Both the position numbers and the translations under genes were made by a program. Shown here one piece after another: positions 26,490-35,564 of a stretch of 64,000 nt of DNA. The DNA is taken from assembly GCA_963169045.1 (NCBI GenBank), contig CAUJDF010000106.1:1-64000 (forward strand). Direction: 5' to 3'. The notes beneath the pieces are model-generated. The model searched no databases. It was not told the DNA's origin and was given only the letters and a program-made list of their open reading frames with translations. The number at the start of each line of letters is the position of its first letter. The first letter of the stretch is position 1. The DNA is from Myxococcota bacterium. GTDB lineage: Bacteria; Myxococcota_A; Bradymonadia; UBA7976; UBA1532.

Positions 26490-27281
26490 TCAGCGGATCT
26501 CGGCGAGCACGTCCCGGGCGTCGTCGGCCTCGGGGCGATCGGGGTGGGCCTTGACGAGGCGCTCGGCGAGAGCGCGGGCCTCGGCGTCCATGTCGAGGTC
26601 GACGTAGGCTCGAATCAGGAGGAGGGCCGCCTCGGACCAGCGGTCGGGCAGCTCCTCGTACTTCGCGACGACGTCCTCGAGGCGGCCGCGCGCCGAGGCG
26701 GGCCGCTCGTTGCGCAGGTAGAAGCGCGCGACGTAGAGCTCGTGGTCCGCCAGCATCCGGCGGCAGTCGCGGACGTGCTCCTTCGCCTTGGCGACGTTGG
26801 CGTCCTCGGGGAAGCGCTCGACGTAGCGCTGCAGCGACCGCAGCGCCTCGGTCGTCGCGGCCTGGTCCTTCTCGTGGGCCGGCGGAAACAGGAAGAAGTC
26901 CGAAGGGATCTGCGCGAAGTTCGCCTCGCCGATGCGGAACATCGCGTAGGGCACGTCGCGGTGGCTCGGGTGCGCCTGCATGAAGAGCTGATAGGCGTCG
27001 ATCGCCTCGATGTACTTCTCCTGCTCGAAGTACGTGTCGGCGATACGCAGCTCGGCCTGGGCGGCGTACTTGCTGTAGGCGAACTTGTTCTTGACGAACG
27101 TGAAGTGCCGGATCGCCTCTTCGTAGTCGCCGTCGGAGAGCGCCTCCTCGCCGAGCAGGAAGGCGCGGCGGGCCGAGCCGGCGTAGGACTCGTCCACCGT
27201 CTCGGCGGCGCCGCCGCACCCGGTCAGGGACGGTCCGGCGGCGGCGACGAGCAGCGTCAAGGCGAGCGCGCGGTGCTTCAT
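26490..27281 (-). CDS. BamD-like outer-membrane assembly lipoprotein
   Basis: The protein has 263 aa, in the range of BamD (about 245-280). Lipoprotein signal MKHRALALTLLVAAAGPSLTGC, Cys22. The mature part is a chain of TPR-like units: LLGEEALSDGDYEEAIRHF, AELRIADTYFEQEKYIEAID, FMQAHPSHRDVPYAMFRIGE and SLQRYVERFPEDANVAKAKE, in the order seen in BamD (YfiO). BamD is an essential BAM-complex subunit that binds BamA and substrates at the periplasmic face. A generic TPR lipoprotein cannot be fully excluded. Confidence 0.82.
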   Translation of the reverse strand: MKHRALALTLLVAAAGPSLTGCGGAAETVDESYAGSARRAFLLGEEALSDGDYEEAIRHFTFVKNKFAYSKYAAQAELRIADTYFEQEKYIEAIDAYQLFMQAHPSHRDVPYAMFRIGEANFAQIPSDFFLFPPAHEKDQAATTEALRSLQRYVERFPEDANVAKAKEHVRDCRRMLADHELYVARFYLRNERPASARGRLEDVVAKYEELPDRWSEAALLLIRAYVDLDMDAEARALAERLVKAHPDRPEADDARDVLAEIR

Positions 27282-27449
27282 GGGCGGCGTCCTACCACCA
27301 ACGGCCGGCGGCGGCAACCGCGGCACGCCGTTGACCGGGCCGCGCGCCCCGGTGTACGAAGCGTCCGACCGGTCGGCGGGCCCGCCCGGCGCCCATCGTC
27401 CGTTTGAATCGCCGGGCCCGCCGCGTCGTCGCTCCGGCGGAGGTGGAAC

Positions 27450-28031
27450 ATGGCGCATCGCGCAATTCTCGCGCTCTCCCTGGCGGTCGGCTCGCTCACG
27501 GCGGCGGCGACGCCGGCGGCGGCCACGATCGTCAAGTCGCTCGGCCTCGACGAGCTGGCGCGGTCGGCCGACGTGATCGTCCAGGGGCGGGTCGAGCGCC
27601 GCACGATGAGCTGGAACGACGAACGCACGCGCATCTACACGGTGAGCGAGATCCGGGTCGACGAGTCGCTCAAGGGCCCGGCCCGCGCCGGCGAGGCGCT
27701 GCGCGTGCGGCAGCTGGGCGGCGAGGTCGACGGCATCGCGCAGAGCATCGCCGGCAACGCGAAGCTCGCCTTGGGCGAGGAGGTCATCCTCTTCCTCGAC
27801 CGCGACGAGGCGAACGGCCTGCACTACGTGGTCGGCATGGCCCAGGGCAAGTACGCGATCGACCGCAAGGGGCGGCAGCCCACGGTCGTGCGCACGCTCG
27901 ACGGGCTGGCGATGGCCGAGGTGGAGCAGGGCCGGGTGCGCGGGCTGCAGGCTCCGCCGGTCGTCCAGGCGCCGCCCGCGCTCGAGGTGTTCAAGGCGCA
28001 GATCCGGGCCGCCCTCCAGCCTCGACCCTGA
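27450..28031 (+). CDS. Secreted protein of unknown function
   Basis: The protein has 193 aa and starts at ATG 27450, 7 nt after GGAGGT. A signal peptide (about residues 1-25, ends AAA-T) precedes a compact beta-rich domain: ARSADVIVQGRVERRTMSWN, RIYTVSEIRVDESLKG, LALGEEVILFLDRDEANG and LHYVVGMAQGKYAIDRKG. The pattern resembles small secreted OB-like or TIMP-like modules found in many myxobacterial genomes, but I do not recognise a named family. Its last 41 nt overlap the 3' end of the convergent lipoprotein gene. Confidence 0.65.
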   Translation: MAHRAILALSLAVGSLTAAATPAAATIVKSLGLDELARSADVIVQGRVERRTMSWNDERTRIYTVSEIRVDESLKGPARAGEALRVRQLGGEVDGIAQSIAGNAKLALGEEVILFLDRDEANGLHYVVGMAQGKYAIDRKGRQPTVVRTLDGLAMAEVEQGRVRGLQAPPVVQAPPALEVFKAQIRAALQPRP

Positions 28032-28665
28032 TCGCCGCCGCGCAGGGCGGTCCGCCGGGCCGCCGGCCCTCGGCGGTCAGCACGTGCAGACCCGGCCCGA
28101 AGGCCACATCGCCGAAGGCCACCACGCCGCCCCGCGCCTCGCCGGCGTAGCCCGTCCCGTCGACGTCGAGGCGCACCGGCGTCCCGTCGTCCAGGTTCGT
28201 CTCCACCACCACCGTCAGCTGCAAGCCGGCCTGGGGCGCCGCGTCGTCGTCCGGGCCGAGGCGCGCGCCGTCCCGGGGCGTGCGGAAGGCCAACGCGCAG
28301 CCGCCCGACGCGGGCGCCGCGTCGGGCCCGGCCCCCGTTGCGACCACCTCGAAGGCGCGGACGCCCTCTTCGGGCAGGCGCTCGCCCCGGCCCGTGACGA
28401 AGTAGCGCACGCGCGTGCCGACGGGCTGGTCGCCGAGCTGGCCCACGAACCGGCCGTCGCCGGCGCGCGTCAGGGGGACGGCCCCAAAGGCCCCCTCGCC
28501 CACCTGCGCCCGGAGCTCGAGCGCGTCGGTCCGCGCGAGGACCTCGACCGCCCAGGGCCCCGGCGCCGGCACGCGGCCCTCCGGCCCCTCGAGATCGAGC
28601 AGCCGCGCGGGCGTGTCGTCGGCACATCCGGCGAGACAGAGCAGCAACGCGGCCACGAAGCGCAT
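27991..28665 (-). CDS. Lipoprotein of unknown function
   Basis: The protein has 224 aa. The N-terminus MRFVAALLLCLAGC is a clear lipoprotein signal (Cys14). The mature region has two Ig-like beta modules: about 35-105 (WAVEVLARTDALELRAQVGE, VRYFVTGRGERLPEEG) and about 120-205 (LQLTVVVETNLDDGTPVRLD). No catalytic motif is seen. The 3' end overlaps the convergent secreted-protein gene by 41 nt; both reading frames have good signals, so I keep both. Confidence 0.65.
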   Translation of the reverse strand: MRFVAALLLCLAGCADDTPARLLDLEGPEGRVPAPGPWAVEVLARTDALELRAQVGEGAFGAVPLTRAGDGRFVGQLGDQPVGTRVRYFVTGRGERLPEEGVRAFEVVATGAGPDAAPASGGCALAFRTPRDGARLGPDDDAAPQAGLQLTVVVETNLDDGTPVRLDVDGTGYAGEARGGVVAFGDVAFGPGLHVLTAEGRRPGGPPCAAAIRVEAGGRPGSAP

Positions 28666-28760
28666 CGAACCGAGGATCGGACACGCGCCGAGCCCCTGTC
28701 AAAGGGCCCGCCGTGGTGTTATGAGAGCCGCCCGTCAACAGGTGCCCACCGGAGGATGAC

Positions 28761-30419
28761 GTGACCGACCCCGCCCTGCCGCTCGTGCTCGCGGTGGCGC
28801 GCGCCCTGGCCGACGGCCGGCGCGTGCTGCTGGCCGGCGACGCCTTCGAAGCGTTGCAGCTCCTCGCCGCCGCCGACGTGCGCGAGCTGGTGGTGGTTTC
28901 GAACCAGGTCGAGGCGGTCGAGACCGCCGGCGAGACCGCGGGCGGCGCGCCCCTCCGCCTGCGGCCGGACTGGGCCGAGCGTCAAAGCTCCAAGGACCTC
29001 GTCGTCGACCTCGACGGCGGCGCCGATCCGGAGGCCGTGCAGCGCCTGCTCAAGAAGAAGGGCCTGTACGTCGCCCCGATGGCCGGCGCCGCGCTCGAGG
29101 CGCTGCCCCACAAGCTCGAAGTCCGCGCCCGTCGCTTCGGGGCGCTGGCGGTCGGCGAAACGGCGGCGACGACGGTCGCGCTGGGCGGCGCCGGCGCGGA
29201 GGGTCCGTCGGTGTGGATCGGCGGCACGAGCGAGCTGCCCGTCCTGCCCGGCGTCGTCTGCACGATCCCGCCGGAGGCGCCGGGCGTCCCCGCGCAGGAA
29301 GTCCAGGAGATCCGGCGCGCCGCGGCCGATCTGGAACGTGCGCTCGACGAGGCGCGCGCGGCGCACCAGGGGGTGCTCGCCGAGCGTGACGAAGCCCGGG
29401 TCGCCGCGGAGCGGGCTGCCGCGGAGCAGGACGCCCTCCGCGTCGCCGCCGAGGCGCTCGAGCCGACGCGCAAGGCGCTGACCGACGCCGAAGCGGAGCT
29501 CGAGGCGGTGCGCGCCGAGCTGGCCGAGCGGCGGGTGAACGACAAGCGCGTCGAGCTCGTGCGGTCGCACTTCGACGAGACCCGGCGCGCGATGAACGAG
29601 GAGCTCGAGCGGCTGCGCGCGCGGCTGCGCGAGATCGACGAGCCCGCCGCCGATCTCGAGGCGCTCGGCCGGGTGCGCGACGCCTGGCGCACGGCCTACG
29701 CGCGCGTCGCCGAGGCGCTGGCGGGCGCGGTCGGCGCGCTGCCGCCGCCGCTTTCCGCCGAGGATCCGACGCAGGTCGACGCGTGGCTCGAGCGCGTGGC
29801 GGAGCGGCAGGCGGCGTTGGCGGCGACGCGGACGACGACGGAGGCCGCGGCGCGCGAGCTGGCGGAGCGGGCGCGGGGCGCGGAGCGGCGGGCGCGCGAG
29901 CTGGCGGAGGCGCTCGCGGCGGCGGAGGCGGCGCGCACCGATCCCGTGCCGGGGCCGGTGGTGGTCGAGGCCGCGGAGGCCGGCGCGCTGCGCGCGCGGA
30001 TCGCGCACCTCGAGGCGGCGCTCGAAGCGGAGCGGGCGCTGCGCCGTGAACAGCAGGGCGAGCTCGACCGCGTGCGCCGCGCCGCCGATGCTTCGGTCGC
30101 CGAGGCGGCAGCGCTGCGGGCGCGGGTCGACGAGGCCCGGCGGGACGCAGCCGCGGCGCGCCTCTCGCGGGCGGCGACCCACGACGAGGTGGAGCGCCTG
30201 CGGGCCGAGCTGGGCCTGCGCGACGCCCGCGTCGGCGATCTCGAAGCGATGCTCGCGGAGCATGCCCGCATGACCCGTCTGCTGGCGTCGGCGCTGGACG
30301 AGGCGGAGCGCGCCCGCGAGACGTCCGAGGGCGAACGCCGCCTGGCCGACCAGAACCTGCGGCTGTTGCGGGCCGAGATCGAACGCCGCCACCTCGAGGG
30401 CGCGCCGGCGTCCGCCTGA
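28761..30419 (+). CDS. Large cytoplasmic coiled-coil protein
   Basis: The protein has 552 aa. The first ~165 residues look globular: VLLAGDAFEALQLLAAADVR, then LVVDLDGGADPEAVQRLLKK and GLYVAPMAGAALEALP. This resembles a methyltransferase- or Rossmann-like fold, without certain motifs. From about 180 to the end it is almost wholly coiled coil (Ala/Glu/Arg heptads). No signal or membrane segment is seen. GTG 28761 has GGAGG 5 nt upstream. Myxobacteria have several such methyltransferase-like coiled-coil cytoskeletal proteins, but the role here is unknown. It stands alone, 95 nt after a divergent gene. Confidence 0.65.
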   Translation: MTDPALPLVLAVARALADGRRVLLAGDAFEALQLLAAADVRELVVVSNQVEAVETAGETAGGAPLRLRPDWAERQSSKDLVVDLDGGADPEAVQRLLKKKGLYVAPMAGAALEALPHKLEVRARRFGALAVGETAATTVALGGAGAEGPSVWIGGTSELPVLPGVVCTIPPEAPGVPAQEVQEIRRAAADLERALDEARAAHQGVLAERDEARVAAERAAAEQDALRVAAEALEPTRKALTDAEAELEAVRAELAERRVNDKRVELVRSHFDETRRAMNEELERLRARLREIDEPAADLEALGRVRDAWRTAYARVAEALAGAVGALPPPLSAEDPTQVDAWLERVAERQAALAATRTTTEAAARELAERARGAERRARELAEALAAAEAARTDPVPGPVVVEAAEAGALRARIAHLEAALEAERALRREQQGELDRVRRAADASVAEAAALRARVDEARRDAAAARLSRAATHDEVERLRAELGLRDARVGDLEAMLAEHARMTRLLASALDEAERARETSEGERRLADQNLRLLRAEIERRHLEGAPASA

Positions 30420-30458
30420 CTTGGATCCGCCCGCTCGCTCCGCCACAATGTCGCGAAC

Positions 30459-30920
<462 letters not shown>

Positions 30921-30925
30921 AAACC

Positions 30926-31750
30926 ATGAACACTTCGGTCGAAGAGAAGCTGGCGCATCTGCGCCGCACGTTGCGCGGCCTGGGAACGGCGTGCGTCGCC
31001 TACTCCGGGGGCGTCGACAGCACGTTTCTGCTCAAGGTGGCCGTCGAGGTGCTCGGCGACCGTGCCGTGGCCCTCACCGCCCGCAGCGAGAGCTACCCCG
31101 AATGGGAGCTCGAGGCGGCGCGCCGCATCGCCCGCGACATGGGCGCGCGGATGATCGAGGTCGAAACGCGCGAGATCGAGCGGCCCGGCTATCGCGCCAA
31201 CGCCGGCGACCGCTGCTACCACTGCAAGACGGAGCTCTTCCAGGTGGCGGCGGAGCACGCGCGCGCGCTCGGCGTCGAGCACCTGCTGTATGGCGCCATC
31301 CCCGACGACCTCGGCGACCATCGCCCGGGCATGCGGGCCGCCGGCGAGCGACACGTGCGCGCGCCGCTGATCGAGGCCGGGCTCAGCAAGGCCGAGATCC
31401 GTCAGGCCTCCCGCGCGCTGGGACTCGAGACATGGGACAAGCCGGCGACGGCGTGCCTGTCGAGCCGCTTCCCCTACGGCACGGAGATCACGCCCGAGAA
31501 GCTGCAGCAGGTGGGCCGCTGCGAGGCGCGCCTGCACGCGCTCGGCCTGCGCCAGTTCCGCGCTCGCTACCACGGCGACCTCGTGCGGGTCGAGCTGTCG
31601 CCCGACGAGATGCCGCGGGTGTTCGCCGACGCCGAGCTGCGCGCCCGCCTCGTGCGCGACTGCAAGGCGGTCGGGTTCAAGTTCGTGTCGCTCGACCTCG
31701 AAGGCTACCGCTCCGGGAGCGCCAACGCGCTGCTCGTCCAGCTCGCCTGA
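30926..31750 (+). CDS. larE: LarE-type ATP-dependent sulfur transferase
   Basis: The 274-aa protein belongs to the PP-loop ATP pyrophosphatase family: SGGVDST is the PP-loop (residues 27-33). LarE adenylates and sulfurises the pincer nicotinate precursor of lactate racemase, in Lactobacillus sacrificing Cys176; the matching Cys177 is present in ATACLSSRFPYG. A CxxC pair (CYHC, 97-100) is also conserved in many members and may, with Cys177, hold an Fe-S cluster in recycling types. No larB, larC or larA is nearby, so the pincer-cofactor role is not assured; NadE- or TtcA-like alternatives fit less well. It is co-transcribed with the Rrf2 gene. Confidence 0.82.
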   Translation: MNTSVEEKLAHLRRTLRGLGTACVAYSGGVDSTFLLKVAVEVLGDRAVALTARSESYPEWELEAARRIARDMGARMIEVETREIERPGYRANAGDRCYHCKTELFQVAAEHARALGVEHLLYGAIPDDLGDHRPGMRAAGERHVRAPLIEAGLSKAEIRQASRALGLETWDKPATACLSSRFPYGTEITPEKLQQVGRCEARLHALGLRQFRARYHGDLVRVELSPDEMPRVFADAELRARLVRDCKAVGFKFVSLDLEGYRSGSANALLVQLA

Positions 31751-31766
31751 GACCCGTCCTTGGTCT

Positions 31767-32005
31767 CGAGTTTCGCCATTTTCGGCTGCCCGTAGCCGGC
31801 CCCGACCGGCCGCCGCAGCTTGCTCCCACAGGCGAAGCCGCCGTCTTGCGGTGGCGAGTCTGCCCGAAGGGGTCGGTCGCTTCGCTGCGCGCGGCGCCTT
31901 TCGGTCTCGACGTGCATCAAGCTCGCCTTCGACTGAAATTCGCGTTGCTCCTTGCTGCGACTCGGTCGTTGCTCGGCCTCGTCGACGCCGAAACGGCGAA
32001 ACTCG
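31767..32005. mobile_element. 239-bp MITE-like element with terminal inverted repeats
   Basis: CGAGTTTCGCCATTTTCGGC (31767-31786) is mirrored by GCCGAAACGGCGAAACTCG (31987-32005): 18 matched bases with one AT/G difference. The element nearly fills the gap between the convergent larE and porin genes and has no open frame. Direct target duplications are not evident. A miniature inverted-repeat element is one explanation; a long-range RNA stem is another. It contains a REP-like palindrome (31832-31858). Confidence 0.5.
31832..31858 (+). repeat. REP-like palindromic motif, copy A
   Basis: This 27-bp motif (31832-31858, beginning GCGAAGCCGC and ending GGTGGCGAG) matches the reverse complement of 53479-53505 at 24 of 27 positions. 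The three differences are substitutions. A second shared piece GTCGGTCGCTTCGC occurs at 31872-31885 and 53581-53594. See copy B. Confidence 0.55.
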
Positions 32006-32008
32006 CGC

Positions 32009-33301
32009 TCAGTGGAAGTCGTGGCGCACGTTGAGCGCCATGCGCCAGATGTGGCCGCCGGCGGCGTATGAGCCCACGAGATCCGCTTCGTCCGCCTTCT
32101 CCATGCGTCGGTCGGGCATGTAGGAGAGCTGCCCGACGAGGTCGACGGTGAGCGGCGACTCGTGCACCGCGAGCGGATCGGCGAACGTGAAGCCCGCGCC
32201 GAGGCCGAACTGGTGGACATCGCCGTCGACGTGGTTGGCACGGCCGGTCTGGGCGGGCAGCGGAGTGGGTAAGTACGCGTAACCACTGCGGAATGCCCAG
32301 GCGCGGGTCGGGCGCCACTCCAGGCCGAGGTGGGGGCTCAGCGTGTCGACGGCGCCGAGGTCCACCTCGTCGCTGCGCGCGGCGATCGGATCGAGGCCGA
32401 CGGGCGCGCCGTCGAGCGTCACGTCGAATTGCGCCGTGGGATCGGGGGCGCGACTCCACCGCGCCCAGACGAGGTCGAGCGTCGCCGTCAGGCCCGGCAG
32501 CGGATCGGCGCCGACGGCGAGGGTGTACTGCTCGGGCGTGTAGAGCGCGGTGCCGCTGATGTCGGCGACGAGGCGGCCGGCGCCCTGGATGCCGATGTCG
32601 GTCAGCAGGTGGTAGTCGAGCGCCAGCGCCTCGCGGTAGGAGGCGCCGATGCGCAGACGGTCGTCGGGCCGCACGAGCAGGCCGGCCGTCCAGCCCGTCG
32701 CCAGCTCGACGTCGACCTTGAGGTCCTTGCGGACGAAGCGCCGCGTGAGCGCGTCGAGCTCGACCACCGCCGAGCCATCCAGCTTGCCGAGCACCTGCAG
32801 GCCCACGCCGATCGAGACCGTCTCGTGGGGCTCGAACGCGACCGCCGGCGCCAGGATGAGCTTGTCGGGCAGCGAGTCGTACCGATAGAAGTGCGGCGTC
32901 TCGGCGTCGATGGCGTCGACGCGCGTCACGTTCACCGTCGGCAGGAACGCGCCGATCCCGAGCGCGAACCGGTTGTGGATGAGGCCGCCGAGCGGGAAGA
33001 GCAGGCCGAGGTTCACGCCGACGTTCGGCTGCGGCAGCGCGTCGGGCGGCGACTCGTCCCCCGCCGGCCGGTCCCGGCGGATGTCGAGCGCCGGCAGCAG
33101 CACCTCGACGCCGGTGCCGACGTGGGGCGTCTTGCGGACGGTGAGCGTCGCCGGGTTGTAGTAGACGCCGGTGTAGTCGTCGGCGATCGCCGCGTGGGCG
33201 TTGCCCATCGCGCCGGCCCGCGCGCCGTAGCCGAATGCGTCGAAGACGCTGGCGCGGGCAGGTCCGGCGGCGAGCGCCGCGGCGAGGATCCAGCGTCGCA
33301 T
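32009..33301 (-). CDS. FadL/TodX-type outer-membrane transport protein
   Basis: The protein has 430 aa. A signal peptide (MRRWILAAALAAGPARA) precedes the family hallmark: FGYGARAGAMGNAHAAIADD then YTGVYYNPATLTV, where the NPA motif forms the N-terminal hatch. The rest is a 14-strand-type barrel with aromatic girdles and ends in MALNVRHDFH. FadL homologues carry long-chain fatty acids or other hydrophobic compounds across the outer membrane. The ATG shares its A with the TGA of nadC (TGATG), so translation is coupled. Because the window also has aceB-aceA, fatty-acid use is plausible, but nothing shows co-regulation. Confidence 0.88.
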   Translation of the reverse strand: MRRWILAAALAAGPARASVFDAFGYGARAGAMGNAHAAIADDYTGVYYNPATLTVRKTPHVGTGVEVLLPALDIRRDRPAGDESPPDALPQPNVGVNLGLLFPLGGLIHNRFALGIGAFLPTVNVTRVDAIDAETPHFYRYDSLPDKLILAPAVAFEPHETVSIGVGLQVLGKLDGSAVVELDALTRRFVRKDLKVDVELATGWTAGLLVRPDDRLRIGASYREALALDYHLLTDIGIQGAGRLVADISGTALYTPEQYTLAVGADPLPGLTATLDLVWARWSRAPDPTAQFDVTLDGAPVGLDPIAARSDEVDLGAVDTLSPHLGLEWRPTRAWAFRSGYAYLPTPLPAQTGRANHVDGDVHQFGLGAGFTFADPLAVHESPLTVDLVGQLSYMPDRRMEKADEADLVGSYAAGGHIWRMALNVRHDFH

Positions 33302-34152
33302 CAAGCGCGCGCGATCTCGATCGCCAGATCGGCGGCCGGCGCGGAGTGCGTGAGCGCCCCGACGGAGATGACGTCGACGCCCGCCTCGGCGAAGGCGCGG
33401 ACGTTGGCCAGGGTGATGCCGCCGCTCGCCTCGAGCACCGCCCGCCCCGCCGTGCGCTCCACCGCCCGGCGGACGCCGTCGGGCCCGAAGTTGTCGAGCA
33501 TCACCACGTCGGCGCCGGCGGCCAGGGCGGCGTCGAGGCCGGCCTCGTCCTCGACCTCGACCTCGATCCGCAGGACGTGCGGGGCGTGGCGGCGCGCGGC
33601 GGCGACCGCCGCGGTCACGCCCCCGGCCACCGCGAGGTGGTTGTCCTTGATGAGCACGCCACCGTCGAGCGCGGCGCGGTGGTTGGTGCCGCCGCCGACG
33701 CGGACGGCGTACTTGTCGAGCAGCCGCCAGCCAGGGAGCGTCTTGCGCGTGTCGACGATGCGGGCGCGCGTGCCGGCCACCGCGTCGACGTACGCGCGGG
33801 TGCCCGTGGCGACGCCGCTCATGCGCTGCAACAGGTTCAGGACCGTGCGCTCGAGCGTGAGGATGTCGGCGAAGCGGCCCTGCAACCGCGCGACGACGCT
33901 GCCCTTCTCGACGAGGTCGCCGTCGCGGGCGAGCCACTCGACGGCAGGTGCTCCGGCGCCGCGTCGCGCCAGCAGGCGGTCGACGACGGGCGCGCCGCAC
34001 AGCACGAGGCGCTGCCGGGCCTCGATGTGCGCAACGCCTTGAAGATCGGGAGGGACGGTGGCGTCCGTCGTGACGTCGCCGGTGCCGACGTCCTCGGTCA
34101 GTGCCAGATCGAGCAGCGCATCGAGCGCGGGCGTGGGTGTGAAGGACGTCAT
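33301..34152 (-). CDS. nadC: Nicotinate-nucleotide pyrophosphorylase (quinolinate phosphoribosyltransferase)
   Basis: The enzyme converts quinolinate and PRPP to nicotinate mononucleotide in NAD synthesis. 283 aa is normal for NadC. Seen are ALTEDVGTGDVTTDAT at the N-terminus, LNLLQRMSGVAT, DTRKTLPGWR (with the conserved TRKT), KYAVRVGGGTNHR, LIKDNHL, EVEVEDEAGLDAALAAGADV and EASGGITLANVRAFAEAGVD. It is divergent from the metallopeptidase-like gene and coupled to the FadL gene. Confidence 0.96.
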   Translation of the reverse strand: MTSFTPTPALDALLDLALTEDVGTGDVTTDATVPPDLQGVAHIEARQRLVLCGAPVVDRLLARRGAGAPAVEWLARDGDLVEKGSVVARLQGRFADILTLERTVLNLLQRMSGVATGTRAYVDAVAGTRARIVDTRKTLPGWRLLDKYAVRVGGGTNHRAALDGGVLIKDNHLAVAGGVTAAVAAARRHAPHVLRIEVEVEDEAGLDAALAAGADVVMLDNFGPDGVRRAVERTAGRAVLEASGGITLANVRAFAEAGVDVISVGALTHSAPAADLAIEIARA

Positions 34153-34183
34153 CGACGTGGGACTACCACGCCACGCCCCCGAG

Positions 34184-34204
34184 CGGCAACGCCGGCCGTT
34201 GCCG
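34184..34204. repeat. 8-bp inverted repeat in the nadC divergent region
   Basis: CGGCAACG and CGTTGCCG surround a 5-nt spacer, 32 nt upstream of the nadC ATG. It may be an operator for either divergent gene. Confidence 0.35.
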
Positions 34205-34253
34205 TCCCCGCGGGCCCGCGCTAGCGTGCGCGCAACATCGAGAGGTATCCGTC

Positions 34254-35498
34254 TTGAACGCCGTCGCCCTCACCCTCGCTCTCGCCCTCGCCCAACTTTC
34301 CGGAGGCTCTCCCACGCCGGCGCCGCCCGCCGACGCCGCGAAGCTGCGCACCATGGCGCAGGAGATCCTCGGCCGCCTCGAGACCATGCGCGGTCAGAAG
34401 CTCTCGAAGCCTCTGAAGACCGGGGTGAAGGGCAAGCCCGAGGTCACGAAGTTCATCCAGGAACGGCTGCGCGAGGAGTACGGCCCCGAGAAGGTGGCCG
34501 CCGAGGGGCGCATGCTCAAGCTCTTCGGCCTGCTCCCGCCGGACCTCGACTACGGCGCGTTCATCACGAGCCTGCTCACCGAGCAGGTGGCCGGCTTCTA
34601 CGACCACGTCCGCAAAGAGCTCCACATCGCCGACTGGCTCGCCCCCATGCTGCAGGAGCCGGTGATGGCGCACGAGATCTTCCACGCCATCCAGGACCAG
34701 GAGTGGGGCGGCGGCGCGCTGATCGACTCGAAGAAGTACTCGCACGACGCGGTGCTGGCCCACGCGGCCCTCATGGAGGGCGACGCGACGGTGGTGATGT
34801 TCAACTACCAGCAGAGCCTCGCCGGCAACGAGACCGACATCACCGAGTCGCCGTTCTTCGTGAACATGATCGCCACGAGCATCCCCATGCAGATGGCGAC
34901 GCCGCAGTTCCCGGTCATGTCGGTGGCGCCCGACTACCTCAAGCAGTCGCTCGTCTTCCCGTACCAGCAGGGCCTGCTCTTCATCGCCGCCCTGCGGCAG
35001 GCGGGGATGAGCTGGGCCGACGTCCGCAAGGTCTACGCGGACCCGCCGCAGTCGACCGAGCAGGTGCTGCACCCGGAGCGCTACCACCCGAAGCGCGACG
35101 TGCCGAGCGAGGTGACGTTCCCGGTGCTGGTGCCCGGGTTCAAGCGCGCGTGGGACGGGACGGCCGGCGAGTTCCACTACCGACAGCTGCTGCTCTCGCA
35201 GCTCTCGGCGGCCGACGCGGCGGCGGGCGCCGACGGCTGGGACGGCGACTTCACGGCGCTCGAGACGGACGGCGCCCGCGCCTTCGTCGCCGCCGCCCTG
35301 ACCTGGGACGCCGAGGCCGAGGCCGAGGCCTTCGTCAAGGCGGCCGAGCAGGTCCACGCGAAGCGCAAAGGGCCGAAGCCGACGCAGCGCCTGACCCGCA
35401 CCGGCTCGGAAGTCTTCCTCGTGCTCTCCGACGACGCCGCGCTCGCGAAACAGGCCCACGAGGCGCTCGTCCGGGGCGCGAAGGTCACCCGCCGCTGA
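34254..35498 (+). CDS. Putative secreted zinc metallopeptidase-like protein
   Basis: The protein has 414 aa and starts at TTG 34254 (GAGAGGT 7 nt upstream). The first ~18 residues are hydrophobic and may be a weak signal peptide. The motif AHEIFHAIQDQ (about residues 141-151) is a true HExxH zinc site with a helix context (VMAHEIFHAIQDQEW) as in gluzincins; a plausible third ligand is Glu in ALMEGDATVV, about 30 residues on. The C-terminal part is helical. I do not recognise a named family; similar unannotated proteins occur in myxobacteria. It is followed by the HEAT-repeat gene on the same strand. Confidence 0.65.
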   Translation: MNAVALTLALALAQLSGGSPTPAPPADAAKLRTMAQEILGRLETMRGQKLSKPLKTGVKGKPEVTKFIQERLREEYGPEKVAAEGRMLKLFGLLPPDLDYGAFITSLLTEQVAGFYDHVRKELHIADWLAPMLQEPVMAHEIFHAIQDQEWGGGALIDSKKYSHDAVLAHAALMEGDATVVMFNYQQSLAGNETDITESPFFVNMIATSIPMQMATPQFPVMSVAPDYLKQSLVFPYQQGLLFIAALRQAGMSWADVRKVYADPPQSTEQVLHPERYHPKRDVPSEVTFPVLVPGFKRAWDGTAGEFHYRQLLLSQLSAADAAAGADGWDGDFTALETDGARAFVAAALTWDAEAEAEAFVKAAEQVHAKRKGPKPTQRLTRTGSEVFLVLSDDAALAKQAHEALVRGAKVTRR

Positions 35499-35564
35499 CC
35501 CACCCGACATCTGCGCCGCCGCTCCGTCCGAATTCCTCCGGTGAGACCGCACCGGAGGCGCCCG

